Part shown: positions 43,640 through 52,067 of the stretch, in pieces | How positions within the stretch are numbered: the first letter of the stretch is position 1 | Layout: the number at the start of each line of letters is the position of its first letter | From: Streptomyces sp. ITFR-21 | GTDB taxonomy: Bacteria > Actinomycetota > Actinomycetes > Streptomycetales > Streptomycetaceae | NCBI RefSeq assembly: GCF_031844685.1 | Contig: NZ_CP134605.1 | Span: 3,492,001 to 3,556,000, forward strand | Length of the DNA: 64,000 nt | Direction of reading: 5' to 3' | Notes under the pieces: generated by a model | Seen by the model: the letters and a program-made list of their open reading frames with translations, nothing else | Told to the model about the DNA's origin: nothing | Database searches by the model: none | Made by a program: the position numbers and the translations under genes

Positions 43640-45421
43640 GTGATCCGATTCGACCAGGTCGGCGTGGTGTACGACGGCGCCGCCGAGCCCGTGCTGCGCG
43701 GAGTGGACCTGTGCATCGAGGAGGGTGAGCTCTGCCTGGTCGTCGGGCGGACCGGGGCCGGGAAGTCGTCGCTGCTCGGAACGGTCAACGGGCTCGTGCC
43801 GCACTTCACCGGCGGCACCCTCTCCGGCCGGGTCACCGTGGCCGGCCGGGACACCGCGCACCATCCGCCCCGCGAACTCGCCGATGTGGTCGGAGTGGTG
43901 GGGCAGGACCCGGCAGCAGGCTTCGTCACCGACACCGTCGAGGAGGAACTCGCCTACGCCATGGAGCAGTTGGCGATCCCCGCCGAGGTGATGCGCAAGC
44001 GCGTCGAGGAGACCCTGGACCTGCTGGGCCTGGCCGACCTGCGGCACCGGGCGCTGCGCGAGCTGTCCGGCGGGCAGCAGCAGCGCGTCGCCATCGGGTC
44101 CGTGCTCACCGCGCACCCCCGGGTGCTGGTGCTGGACGAGCCCACCTCCGCGCTGGACCCGACGGCGGCGGAGGAGGTGCTCGCGGCCGTGACCCGGCTG
44201 GTGCACGACCTCGGTGTCACCGTGGTGCTGGCCGAACACCGGCTGGAGCGCGTCGTGCAGTACGCCGACCGGGTCGTCCACCTCGCGGGCGACGGCACGG
44301 TCACCGACGGCCCGCCCGCCACCGTGTTCCGTACGGCGTCGGTGGCGCCTCCGGTGGTCCGGCTCGGCCGGCTGGCGGGCTGGGACCCGCTGCCGCTGTC
44401 CGTCCGCGATGCCCGGCGGGCCGCCGTCCCGCTGCGCGCGGGGCTCGCGGACCTCCCGGTGCCCCCGCCGCGTGCCGCCCTCCCGGGCGGCGGGCCGGTC
44501 CTCACCGCCCGGGGCGTCGTCGTCCGGTACGGAGGCGTGGTGGCCGTCCGCGAGGTCGACATTGAGCTGCGGGCCGGGCAGGTGACCGCCCTGATGGGCC
44601 GCAACGGCTCCGGCAAGTCCTCCCTGCTGTGGGCGCTGCACGGCGTGGGCCCCCGGCAGGGCGGAACGGTCGAGGTCACCCCGTACGGCGGCCCCCCCGC
44701 GCCCGGAGCGGGAGCCGCGCCGGTGTCCGGCGCCGCCCCTGCCGCGCCCGCGTCCGGAGCTGTGCCCCCGTCCGCCGCAGCCGCAGCCGCGCCCGGCGCC
44801 GGCCCCGAGGCCGCGTCCGCCGCGCAACCCGCCGCCCGGCGCCGGTTCGGCCGCCGTGCGGCCCCCGCGCCCGCGCGCCGCCGGGTCTGCCTGGTCCCCC
44901 AGACCCCCACCGACCTGCTGTACCTCGACACGGTCGGCGCGGAACTCGCCCAGTCCGACCGGGAGTCGGCGGTCCCGCCGGGGTCGGCACGCCGGATCCT
45001 GGACCGCCTCGCCCCGGGCGTCCCCGACCGTGTCCACCCGCGCGACCTGTCCGAAGGCCAGAAACTGGCGCTCGTCCTGGCCGTCCAGCTCACCACGGCG
45101 CCCTCCGTCATCCTGCTCGACGAGCCCACCCGCGGCCTGGACTACCGGGCTAAGCTGGCGCTCACCCGGATCATCGACGCCCTGGCCGCCGAGGGCCGCG
45201 GTGTCGTCATCTCCACCCACGACGTGGAGTTCGCCGCGTCCGCCGCCGACCGCGTCGTGGTCCTGGCCGAGGGCGAGGTCGTCGCCGACGGCCCCACCGC
45301 CGACGTCATCGTCGCCTCCCCCGCCTTCGCCCCGCAGACCGCCAAGATCCTCGCACCGCTGCCGTACCTGACGGTCGAGCAGGTCGCGGCGGCGCTGACC
45401 GGCCGCGCCGCGGACCGGTGA
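43640..45421 (+). CDS. double ATP-binding subunit of an ECF-type transporter
   Basis: 593 residues with two CbiO-like nucleotide-binding domains. Domain 1: Walker A GRTGAGKSSLLG, signature ELSGGQQQR, Walker B VLVLDEPTSALD, switch VLAEHR. Domain 2: Walker A GRNGSGKSSLLW, signature DLSEGQK, Walker B VILLDEPTRGLD. Domain 2 carries an odd alanine/proline-rich insertion of about 65 residues (near 350-415) between Walker A and the Q-loop. ECF transporters also need an EcfT and a substrate-binding S subunit; neither is adjacent. GTG start with GAGG 7 bases upstream. Confidence 0.92.
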   Translation: MIRFDQVGVVYDGAAEPVLRGVDLCIEEGELCLVVGRTGAGKSSLLGTVNGLVPHFTGGTLSGRVTVAGRDTAHHPPRELADVVGVVGQDPAAGFVTDTVEEELAYAMEQLAIPAEVMRKRVEETLDLLGLADLRHRALRELSGGQQQRVAIGSVLTAHPRVLVLDEPTSALDPTAAEEVLAAVTRLVHDLGVTVVLAEHRLERVVQYADRVVHLAGDGTVTDGPPATVFRTASVAPPVVRLGRLAGWDPLPLSVRDARRAAVPLRAGLADLPVPPPRAALPGGGPVLTARGVVVRYGGVVAVREVDIELRAGQVTALMGRNGSGKSSLLWALHGVGPRQGGTVEVTPYGGPPAPGAGAAPVSGAAPAAPASGAVPPSAAAAAAPGAGPEAASAAQPAARRRFGRRAAPAPARRRVCLVPQTPTDLLYLDTVGAELAQSDRESAVPPGSARRILDRLAPGVPDRVHPRDLSEGQKLALVLAVQLTTAPSVILLDEPTRGLDYRAKLALTRIIDALAAEGRGVVISTHDVEFAASAADRVVVLAEGEVVADGPTADVIVASPAFAPQTAKILAPLPYLTVEQVAAALTGRAADR

Positions 45422-45430
45422 CCTGCGCCC

Positions 45431-45465
45431 GGCCCGGCGGCGGCCGAGCGGAGGGCCGCCGGGCC
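45431..45465 (+). terminator. Terminator after the ECF ATPase gene
   Basis: 11-bp perfect arms (45431-45441 and 45455-45465) with a 13-base loop, 9 bases beyond the stop and followed by GAATATTG. Confidence 0.8.
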
Positions 45466-45677
45466 GAATATTGCCTCCCGGTAGCGGACCTGCCGGCGGC
45501 GTACGGCAGACTCTGTGCGGGGGCGTCCGCCGCCGCGTGTCCCACGGGGAGCGGGGCCCGGTGCGACGAACGGGCCGGGCGGCCGAACCGGGCCGCGAAC
45601 GGGCGGTGAACAGGGCACGAGCAGGCGGTGGTCAGGCCATGGGCAGGACATCCGCAGGACGCGAGGGGGAGACTCAC

Positions 45678-45989
45678 GTGATCATCTTCGGCACCCGGGG
45701 CTATCTCTACCAGCTGGCCGTTCTGACGCTGGTCTGCGCGGGCTGCGGCAATCCGGCCGCGCACACGCTCAGGAAGCGCGTCACCAAGTTCACCCTGTTC
45801 TTCGTCCCGCTGTTCCCGGTCAGCGTCACCTATTCCACGCAGTGCACCTTCTGCGCGGCCCAGCACAGGCTGCCGAAGGAGCAGGCCGAGCAGCTGCACG
45901 CCCAGGCGCAGGCGATGGCCGGGGCGCAGCAGGGCTCCGGCGGCCGGTCCGTGCCGCAGCCGCAGGGGCGCAACCCCTACCAGGGCTGA
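45678..45989 (+). CDS. zinc-ribbon domain protein
   Basis: 103 residues. A conserved block IIFGTRGYLYQLAVLTLVCAGCGNPAAHTL, then FTLFFVPLFPVSVTYSTQCTFCAAQ gives two CxxC knuckles around a hydrophobic hairpin, the zinc-ribbon-15 pattern common in actinomycetes. The tail is glutamine/glycine-rich. GTG start with GGGGGAG 7 bases upstream; longer frames upstream are not conserved. Function unknown. Confidence 0.87.
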   Translation: MIIFGTRGYLYQLAVLTLVCAGCGNPAAHTLRKRVTKFTLFFVPLFPVSVTYSTQCTFCAAQHRLPKEQAEQLHAQAQAMAGAQQGSGGRSVPQPQGRNPYQG

Positions 45990-46100
45990 GCCCGCCCCGC
46001 CGACCGGACCCGCTCCAGGGGGCCTTCGCACCACCGCTTCCCCGGTTGCGCACAGTCCTCAAACGGCTCCGTTCCGTTGTCCGGAACGACGTGACGGAAC

Positions 46101-46131
46101 TTGCCAGAGTTCGTCCAACTGTGCTGATAAT
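46101..46131 (+). promoter_or_regulatory. Putative promoter of the membrane protein gene at 46234
   Basis: TTGCCA (46101-46106), 18-19 bases, TGATAAT overlapping 46125-46131. The leader would be about 95 bases. Confidence 0.4.
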
Positions 46132-46233
46132 CGACGTACTTGACGGGATCGTCACCGTGAGACCCCGTGGTCAGGGCCTTCGGGCCCGCCCGTCGTAGCC
46201 CGCCCGTCACGTCCTTTCCCCAGCGAGTGAGCG

Positions 46234-47295
46234 ATGCCGCAGAATCTGGAGCAGCGACCCAAGGTGGTCCCTCCGCCGAGCCCCGGCGAACCCACGTGGG
46301 CCCGGATCTACTGGAACACCGTCCGTTCCTTCGCCCGGCGGCGGTTCGGACTCAAGCCGCGCAATCCGTACGACCGGGACGGCGGCGGCCAGCGGCGCGG
46401 TCCGCTGGTGGCCGCGGTCGCCGTCGTGGTGGCCGTCGCGGTCGTCGTCACCGCGGTCGTGGTCGCCCGCGGCGGCGGGGACGAGCGTCCGGCGGCGCCG
46501 GCCGGGAGCGCGGCCGACCCCTCGGCCAGTGCCCCGCACAGTACCCCGGCCGTGTCCGTACCGCCGCTGTCGCCGCAGGTCGGGGCGGCGGTGGCGGCGT
46601 TCGTGGCCGGCCGGGTCGGTCCCGGGCACACGGTCGCCTGCGACTCCGCCCTGTGCGACGAGCTGATCGGCGCCGGTTTCCCCGCGGCCTCGACGCTGCG
46701 GCTGTGGGCCGGCGCCCCCCGGCTCCAGGGCGCCGACGTGGTGGTCCTTACCCCGTTCGTACGCGCCCTGCTGGGGTCCGCCGCGGACACCGGCACCGCC
46801 CGGCAGCCGCTCGCCGCGTTCGGCGACGGCGCCGGGACCGTGACGGTCGCCGAGGTCGCCGACGGCGGCCGGGCGGCGTACGAGCGGGCCGAGGCGGCCG
46901 ACCGGGCCCACCGGGCGACCGTCGGGAAGGCGCTGCTGGCCGACCGGCGGATCACCTTCCGCCCCGCCGCCCGCGCCCTGCTGGCGGCCGGCCGGGTGGA
47001 CGCGCGGGTGAGCACGGTGCTCACGATGCTGAGCCGGGGCCACCGGCTCACCGTGGAGTCCTTCGGCGCCCCCGCCCCGGGCGCGGGCGCGGACATCCCG
47101 CGTACCGGCCTGGACGTCTCCGCCGTCGACGGCGCCCCGGCCACCGCGACCGGCCACCCGGCCGCCGTCCTGCGCGCGCTGGTCCTCGCCCAGCGCGCCC
47201 CGTACCGCCCGCTGACCGCCGCCTTCCGCGCGCACACCGCGACCGCCCCCGCCGAGCTGGCCGTGCAGTACGCCCAGCCGGACCGGACCGGCTGA
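46234..47295 (+). CDS. membrane-anchored protein of unknown function
   Basis: 353 residues. A positively charged N-terminal region (ARIYWNTVRSFARRRFGLKPRNPYDRD), one membrane helix at about 52-78 (LVAAVAVVVAVAVVVTAVVVA), a proline/serine linker, then a soluble domain outside (about 110-345) with a single cysteine pair (VACDSALCDEL). This looks like a conserved streptomycete envelope protein, but I cannot name a family. Ends at a bidirectional terminator. Confidence 0.8.
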   Translation: MPQNLEQRPKVVPPPSPGEPTWARIYWNTVRSFARRRFGLKPRNPYDRDGGGQRRGPLVAAVAVVVAVAVVVTAVVVARGGGDERPAAPAGSAADPSASAPHSTPAVSVPPLSPQVGAAVAAFVAGRVGPGHTVACDSALCDELIGAGFPAASTLRLWAGAPRLQGADVVVLTPFVRALLGSAADTGTARQPLAAFGDGAGTVTVAEVADGGRAAYERAEAADRAHRATVGKALLADRRITFRPAARALLAAGRVDARVSTVLTMLSRGHRLTVESFGAPAPGAGADIPRTGLDVSAVDGAPATATGHPAAVLRALVLAQRAPYRPLTAAFRAHTATAPAELAVQYAQPDRTG

Positions 47296-47379
47296 CCGCA
47301 CTCCCGGGGGCGGCCGAGCCCCGACGGGGGTCGGACCGCACGGATCCGGCCATCCGCGGCACGGGTCGTACGGGGCCGG

Positions 47380-47423
47380 GCGGTACGGGACCGCGGTGTA
47401 CGCGGTACGGGACCGCGGTGTCC
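47380..47423. repeat. 22-bp direct repeat, two copies
   Basis: GCGGTACGGGACCGCGGTGT plus two variable bases, twice in tandem, just before the terminator between convergent genes. Confidence 0.95.
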
Positions 47424-47425
47424 AC

Positions 47426-47449
47426 GGCCCCGCCCGGAAGGGCGGGGCC
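47426..47449. terminator. Bidirectional terminator
   Basis: Perfect 10-bp stem GGCCCCGCCC/GGGCGGGGCC with a GGAA tetraloop between two convergent genes. Confidence 0.85.
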
Positions 47450-47459
47450 GCCGCGGCGG

Positions 47460-49325
47460 CTACGGGACGCGGACCGCGAGCATGGCCACGTCGTCGCCCG
47501 CCGACTCGCCGGCCACGTCGGTGGCGATCTGCCGGAGCAGCTCCGGCAGCGGCAGCCGGGCGCCCGCGCTGAGCATCGCGGCGGCGCGGTGGGTGGAGGA
47601 GTCGTAGCTGCGGCCGCGGTGCTCGATCAGGCCGTCGGTGTAGAGCAGCAGCGTCGAACCGGGTGCCAGCGGCAGCCGGCGGTCGTGCCGGGGCAGTACG
47701 GGCAGCGCCGGGTGGAGCAGGACGTCGTGCTCCTCCAGTACCTCCACCGTGCCGTCCGCGCGGGCCAGCAGCGGCGCCGGATGCCCGGCGTTGGTCCAGG
47801 TCAGCCACCACCCGTCGGGGCCGGGCGTCAGATGCGCGTGCACCGCCGTACCGCCGGCCGGCAGGCCGAGGGTGCGGCAGCTCTCCTCCAGCGCGGTGAT
47901 CGCGTGGGCCGGCCCCTGGCCGGGGTGGTCGCAGGTGGCCTGCCGCAGCATGCTGCGCACCTGGCCCATCACGGTGGCCGCGTCCATGTCGTGGCCGGTG
48001 ATGTCGCCGACGGTGAGCGCCATCGGCACCGCGCCGGTACCGGGGTCGTACGCCGGCCGGCCGGGCACCGCCGGCAGCGGATACGCGTCGTACCAGTCGC
48101 CGCCGACCATCTCGCCCTCGGCCGCCGGGATGTACGCGGCGGCCATGTCCAGCCCCGGCACGGTGGGCAGCTCGGTGAGCATCGCCTGCTGGAGCTGGTG
48201 GGCGACGGTGATCCGGTCCTCGACGAACACCACCCGTTCCACCGCCTGCGCGGTGTACCCGGCGATGGCGCTCAGCAGCGCCCGCTCGCCGACCTCCAGG
48301 TCGTGGTGGCTGCCCCAGGCCAGGGCGAGCGCGCCCAGCACCTGCCGGGTGCCGTACAGCGGTACGCACACCAGGGACGCGAAGCCGAGCGCGCGCCAGA
48401 CCCCGACCGCCGGCTCGCCGTACTGGGCCCGCATCTGCGCCTCGCCGTGCACGGTGATCAGCCGGTTCTCGCGGACCGCGCGGGCGGTGGGCCAGCTGTC
48501 GCCGGACGTGTACTGGCCGTGCTCCCGCTCCAGCTCGGAGGCGTTGTCCGGATCGACCAGCCGCCGCAGCCGGCCCTGCCCCTCCAGCAGCGACACCCCG
48601 GTCCAGATCGGCCGGAGGTCTCCGGTGATCAGCTCGCCGACCCGGCGCCGCAGGTCGACCAGCCCCTGCGCGTCGGCGAGCACCTCGGCGGCCCTCAGCT
48701 GCAGTTCGGAGCGCTCCAGCGCCCGGCGGGCCCGGCCGGACGCCTCCAGTGCCTGCGCCTGGGCGACCTCGGCGGCCGAGCGGGCCTCTATGGCGTGCCG
48801 GGAGGAGATCCGCAGCCGCAGCTCGGCGGAGCAGGCGGCGGCCAGGTCGGTGAGGTTGGCGACCTCCTGCGCGGTCCACTCGCGGGGCACGGTGTCGATC
48901 GCGCAGAGCGAGCCGAGGACGTTGCCGCGGGTGTCGGTCAGCGGCGTGCCGGCGTACGCGACGATGCCCATGTCGCCGATCGCCATACTGCTCCAGGTCC
49001 GCTCGTCCTCGCGGACGTCGGACAGCACCAGGGGCGCGCCCGAGGCCACCACGTACTGGCACAGCGAGTGGGACAGCGGGGTCTGCCGGGTGGACGCCCA
49101 CGGCTCGGTGAGGCCGATCTGGCCGGGGTACACCTGGCGGTCGGCCTCCACCAGCGAGACCAGGGCGACGGGGACGCCGATCAGCCGGGAGACCAGCCGG
49201 GCGAAGCGCTCCATTCCCGCGTCGGGGGCGGCGGTCAGACCCGCGTCACCGAGCGCGCCGAGGCGTCGGGGGTCGCCGAGCCCCACCCCGGCGGGCGGGG
49301 TCCGCGTTCTGCCGTCCTGCGTCAT
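47460..49325 (-). CDS. GAF-GAF-SpoIIE family protein phosphatase
   Basis: 621 residues. GAF 1 (about 30-185: GVPVALVSLVEADRQVYPGQIG, SHSLCQYVVASGAPLVLSDV), GAF 2 (about 230-370) and a PP2C/SpoIIE domain (about 395-621: GGDWYDAYPLP, VGDITGHDMDAATVMG, LLYTDGLIEH, GDDVAMLAV). Unlike the phosphatase at 5-7 kb it lacks an ATPase domain. Likely dephosphorylates an anti-sigma-factor antagonist in response to a signal bound by the GAF domains. Divergent from the chaplin gene. Confidence 0.92.
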   Translation of the reverse strand: MTQDGRTRTPPAGVGLGDPRRLGALGDAGLTAAPDAGMERFARLVSRLIGVPVALVSLVEADRQVYPGQIGLTEPWASTRQTPLSHSLCQYVVASGAPLVLSDVREDERTWSSMAIGDMGIVAYAGTPLTDTRGNVLGSLCAIDTVPREWTAQEVANLTDLAAACSAELRLRISSRHAIEARSAAEVAQAQALEASGRARRALERSELQLRAAEVLADAQGLVDLRRRVGELITGDLRPIWTGVSLLEGQGRLRRLVDPDNASELEREHGQYTSGDSWPTARAVRENRLITVHGEAQMRAQYGEPAVGVWRALGFASLVCVPLYGTRQVLGALALAWGSHHDLEVGERALLSAIAGYTAQAVERVVFVEDRITVAHQLQQAMLTELPTVPGLDMAAAYIPAAEGEMVGGDWYDAYPLPAVPGRPAYDPGTGAVPMALTVGDITGHDMDAATVMGQVRSMLRQATCDHPGQGPAHAITALEESCRTLGLPAGGTAVHAHLTPGPDGWWLTWTNAGHPAPLLARADGTVEVLEEHDVLLHPALPVLPRHDRRLPLAPGSTLLLYTDGLIEHRGRSYDSSTHRAAAMLSAGARLPLPELLRQIATDVAGESAGDDVAMLAVRVP

Positions 49326-49661
49326 GGACGTCTCCTCGAAACAGGTGGCCGCAACCGCGGGCCGCTCGTCCGAAGGCTCTCAGCACGGTGTCGAAACCCT
49401 TGTGGCCACCGTAACCCAATCCGCGGCCGGGGCCCGCGCCGGCGGTGGATCCGCCGGCCGCCCCGGCGGGCGCCCGACGGGGCCGGTCCGCGACGGCCGG
49501 ATCCTCCGTACGGAGGAGTGATATGCCGAAAGCGCGTCTGAACGGATGACTTCCGGATGCGGCACCCTGCCTTCTGGTGATCGGCTGCCAACGCTAGGTG
49601 ATCGAAGGGTGGCTGATTGTGTACCGGCCGCCGACACACGCCTCGTCCTCAAGGAGTCTTC
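49326..49661. other. 336 bp divergent region, phosphatase / chaplin
   Basis: No gene. The A/T-richer stretch 49510-49650 should hold the chaplin promoter, but no unambiguous -35/-10 pair is visible. Confidence 0.6.
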
Positions 49662-50006
49662 GTGAAGCTCATGAACAAGGGTGCCGCTGTGGCCGCGCTG
49701 GCCGGCGGCATCATCCTCCTCTCGGGCGGCGCCGCCGTCGCCGACACCGGCCCGGTCGGCGGTGCCGTCGGGTCGCCCGGTGTGCTGTCCGGCAACGTGA
49801 TCCAGGTGCCGGTGCACATCCCGCTCAACCTCTGCGGCAACTCGATCGACCTGCTGGCCCTGCTCAACCCCTCCTTCGGCAACAGCTGCGCCAACGCCGA
49901 CGTCACGCCGGCGGCGCCGCGCAGCCACGGTGCCGGCGCGGGGATCGGCTGGGACGACCGGAGCCGCGAGCAGGGTGCGGAGCACCGGATCCAGCCGCGG
50001 GGCTGA
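49662..50006 (+). CDS. short chaplin with an extended C-terminal tail
   Basis: 114 residues. Signal peptide (MNKGAAVAALAGGIILLSGGAAVAD) and one chaplin domain: GSPGVLSGNVIQVPVHIPLNLCGNSIDLLALLNPSFGNSCANAD with the two conserved cysteines. Short chaplins self-assemble into amyloid-like surface films that allow aerial growth. Usual short chaplins end soon after the domain; here about 34 polar residues follow (PRSHGAGAGIGWDDRSREQGAEH). GTG start with AAGGAG 5 bases upstream. Confidence 0.92.
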   Translation: MKLMNKGAAVAALAGGIILLSGGAAVADTGPVGGAVGSPGVLSGNVIQVPVHIPLNLCGNSIDLLALLNPSFGNSCANADVTPAAPRSHGAGAGIGWDDRSREQGAEHRIQPRG

Positions 50007-50027
50007 CCCCGCCCCCGGCGCACACGG

Positions 50028-50073
50028 CCGGCCCGGTCCCAGACCCCTGCGCAGGGGTCCGGGACCGGGCCGG
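50028..50073. terminator. Long bidirectional terminator between chaplin and sedolisin genes
   Basis: Nearly perfect 23-bp hairpin: 13 pairs, one A/C mismatch and 9 pairs, with no unpaired loop bases beyond the apex. Lies between convergent genes. Confidence 0.8.
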
Positions 50074-50178
50074 TGCGGATCGCCGCCGGTCGCCGCGGGT
50101 CGCTGCCGGTCGCCGCGGATCAGCTCGGGTCACCGGGGATCCGTACGGACCGGCTCCGCCCGTCCTGACCGGTCCTGA

Positions 50179-51807
50179 TCAGCCGGCCAGCAGCTTCGCC
50201 GCCAGCGTGGCCGCGTTGTACGAGCCCCAGCCGGTGGTGAAGTCCCAGCCGGCGGCGGCGGAGTACGCGCCGTTGCTGCCACTGGTGATGTCGTGGAAGC
50301 CGGTGCCGGCCGCCGCGTAGAGTGCCGGGTTGGCGGAGCCGAGGCGGGGCTTGCCCGCCGCGGCGGCCTGCTGGTTGTACAGGGTGGCGAACGCGGCCCA
50401 CTCGGGAGCCGCCGCGCTGGTGCCGCCGACCTGGCCCCAGCTGCCCTGCGAGTAGATCGACACACCCGGCGTCGGGGCGGCCAGCGCCGCCACGTCCGGG
50501 ACCTGGCGCTTGCCGCCGCCCTGGCTCTTCTGCACCGGCGTCTGCCAGCTCGGGATCGCGAAGACGCTGGACTTGCCGCCGCCGCCGCCGTTCCAGGCGG
50601 TCTCGCTGCTCCAGGCGTTGGACGAGGTGACGGTCAGCTTGGTGCCGCCGACGCCGGTGACGTACGGGTCGCTCGCCGGGTAGTCGACCGAGGTGCGGCC
50701 GTTGCCGGCGTCGTCGGAGCCGCTGTCGCCCGAGGCGGCGAAGAAGCCGAGGCCCTGGGCGGCGCCCTGCTTGAAGACCGCGTCGACCGCGTTGATGTTG
50801 GAGGTGGTGCGCTGCGACTCGGCGGCGCCCCAGCTGATGGACGTCACGGGGATGCCGCTGTCCACGATGGCCTGGTAGGTGTCGACCTCGCCCGCGTCGG
50901 AGTTCGGGCCCTCGAAGACCGTGACGGCCGCCGCCGGGGCGATCGCGTTGAGCACCTCGATGTCCAGCTCCACCTCGACCTGGCCGTCGCCCAGCGAGCC
51001 CGAGCCGCCGTCCACCTTGTGCACGGTCGCGGCCGGCGAGCTGAGGCCGTAGTGGCTGTCGAAGGTGGTGATGTTGGACTGCTGGAAGCCGTCGAACTCC
51101 AGCAGCGCGATCTTCTGGCCGCTGCCCGTGTAGCTGCCCGAGACGTTGTAGCCGCCCTTGATCTGCGCCGGGGTGTAGCCGCCGCCGGGGCCGTTGTGCG
51201 GGGTGACGGTGGCCGGGGCCTGGTGGTGCAGCACGTTGCGGTTGTTGAGGCCGGAGACGTCGCTGATCACGGAGGCCACCGACGCGGGCAGCGTGGGCGC
51301 GGCGTCGTTGGCGTAGAAGCTGCGTCCGGAGGCGCTGTCCTTCCAGGTGGACAGCGTGGTGCCGAACGCCTTCTCCAGCTGGGCGGCTGTCCCGCTGGCG
51401 TCGACCAGCAGGTTGCCGGAGTGCACGGCGCCGACGGTCAGGCCCTGGGCCCGCAGGTAGTCGGTGACCTGCTTGACCTCGGCGTCGCTGCGGCCGTAGG
51501 CGGCGGCGAACCGGGCCTTGGTCAGGTAGTGCCCGTACGTGGCCGAGCGGGGGTCGGTGACCTGGGCGACGAAGGCGTCGAGCGCCTTGTCGTTCCTGGC
51601 CTTCAGGCTCACCGCGACGGATATGCGGTGTCCGGCCGCGACATCGCCGGTGCGGACGGCGTGGCCGGCGAGGCCCGGCAGTACGTCGCCGGCCAGTGCC
51701 ACGCGGGCCGTGTGCGGCTGCGCGGAGGCGGCGTACGCGGCGGGGACGGCCGCGGCCAGCAGCGCCGGGGTGGCGGCGACGGCCAGCAGTTTCAGACGGA
51801 GCGTCAC
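50179..51807 (-). CDS. secreted serine-carboxyl protease (sedolisin, S53)
   Basis: 542 residues, secreted. Signal peptide (LRLKLLAVAATPALLAAAVPAAYAAS), activation propeptide (about 30-195: SVAVSLKARNDKALDAFVAQVTDP, GHYLTKARFAAAYG), then the catalytic domain. Catalytic Glu and Asp lie in VEVELDIEVL and the nucleophile Ser in GGTSAAAPEW. The Ca-binding end is GFHDITSGSNGAYSAAAGWDFTTGWGS. Active at acid pH in characterised relatives. GTG start with GGAGG 6 bases upstream; longer upstream frames are spurious. Confidence 0.95.
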   Translation of the reverse strand: MTLRLKLLAVAATPALLAAAVPAAYAASAQPHTARVALAGDVLPGLAGHAVRTGDVAAGHRISVAVSLKARNDKALDAFVAQVTDPRSATYGHYLTKARFAAAYGRSDAEVKQVTDYLRAQGLTVGAVHSGNLLVDASGTAAQLEKAFGTTLSTWKDSASGRSFYANDAAPTLPASVASVISDVSGLNNRNVLHHQAPATVTPHNGPGGGYTPAQIKGGYNVSGSYTGSGQKIALLEFDGFQQSNITTFDSHYGLSSPAATVHKVDGGSGSLGDGQVEVELDIEVLNAIAPAAAVTVFEGPNSDAGEVDTYQAIVDSGIPVTSISWGAAESQRTTSNINAVDAVFKQGAAQGLGFFAASGDSGSDDAGNGRTSVDYPASDPYVTGVGGTKLTVTSSNAWSSETAWNGGGGGKSSVFAIPSWQTPVQKSQGGGKRQVPDVAALAAPTPGVSIYSQGSWGQVGGTSAAAPEWAAFATLYNQQAAAAGKPRLGSANPALYAAAGTGFHDITSGSNGAYSAAAGWDFTTGWGSYNAATLAAKLLAG

Positions 51808-52067
51808 GAAGGTCCTCCATGAGGGAATCCGGTTCCCGGAACGGGACGGTCTCCACGCTAAGGAGCGGCCCGCGCGCGTATAAGCGTGGTAACCCTTGCG
51901 TCGTGTGTTAACGATGCGTTGCTTGTGACGGCGGGGCGTCGCGTGTGACCCCGGTATGTCCCCCGGTGAGCGCGTGTCACCGCGGGGTTGCGCCAACGGC
52001 TCCCGTACGTACGGCGGTCGGCCGGGCGGCCCGGCGCCCGGCCGGCCGGTCCGCCGGGGCGGGGACT

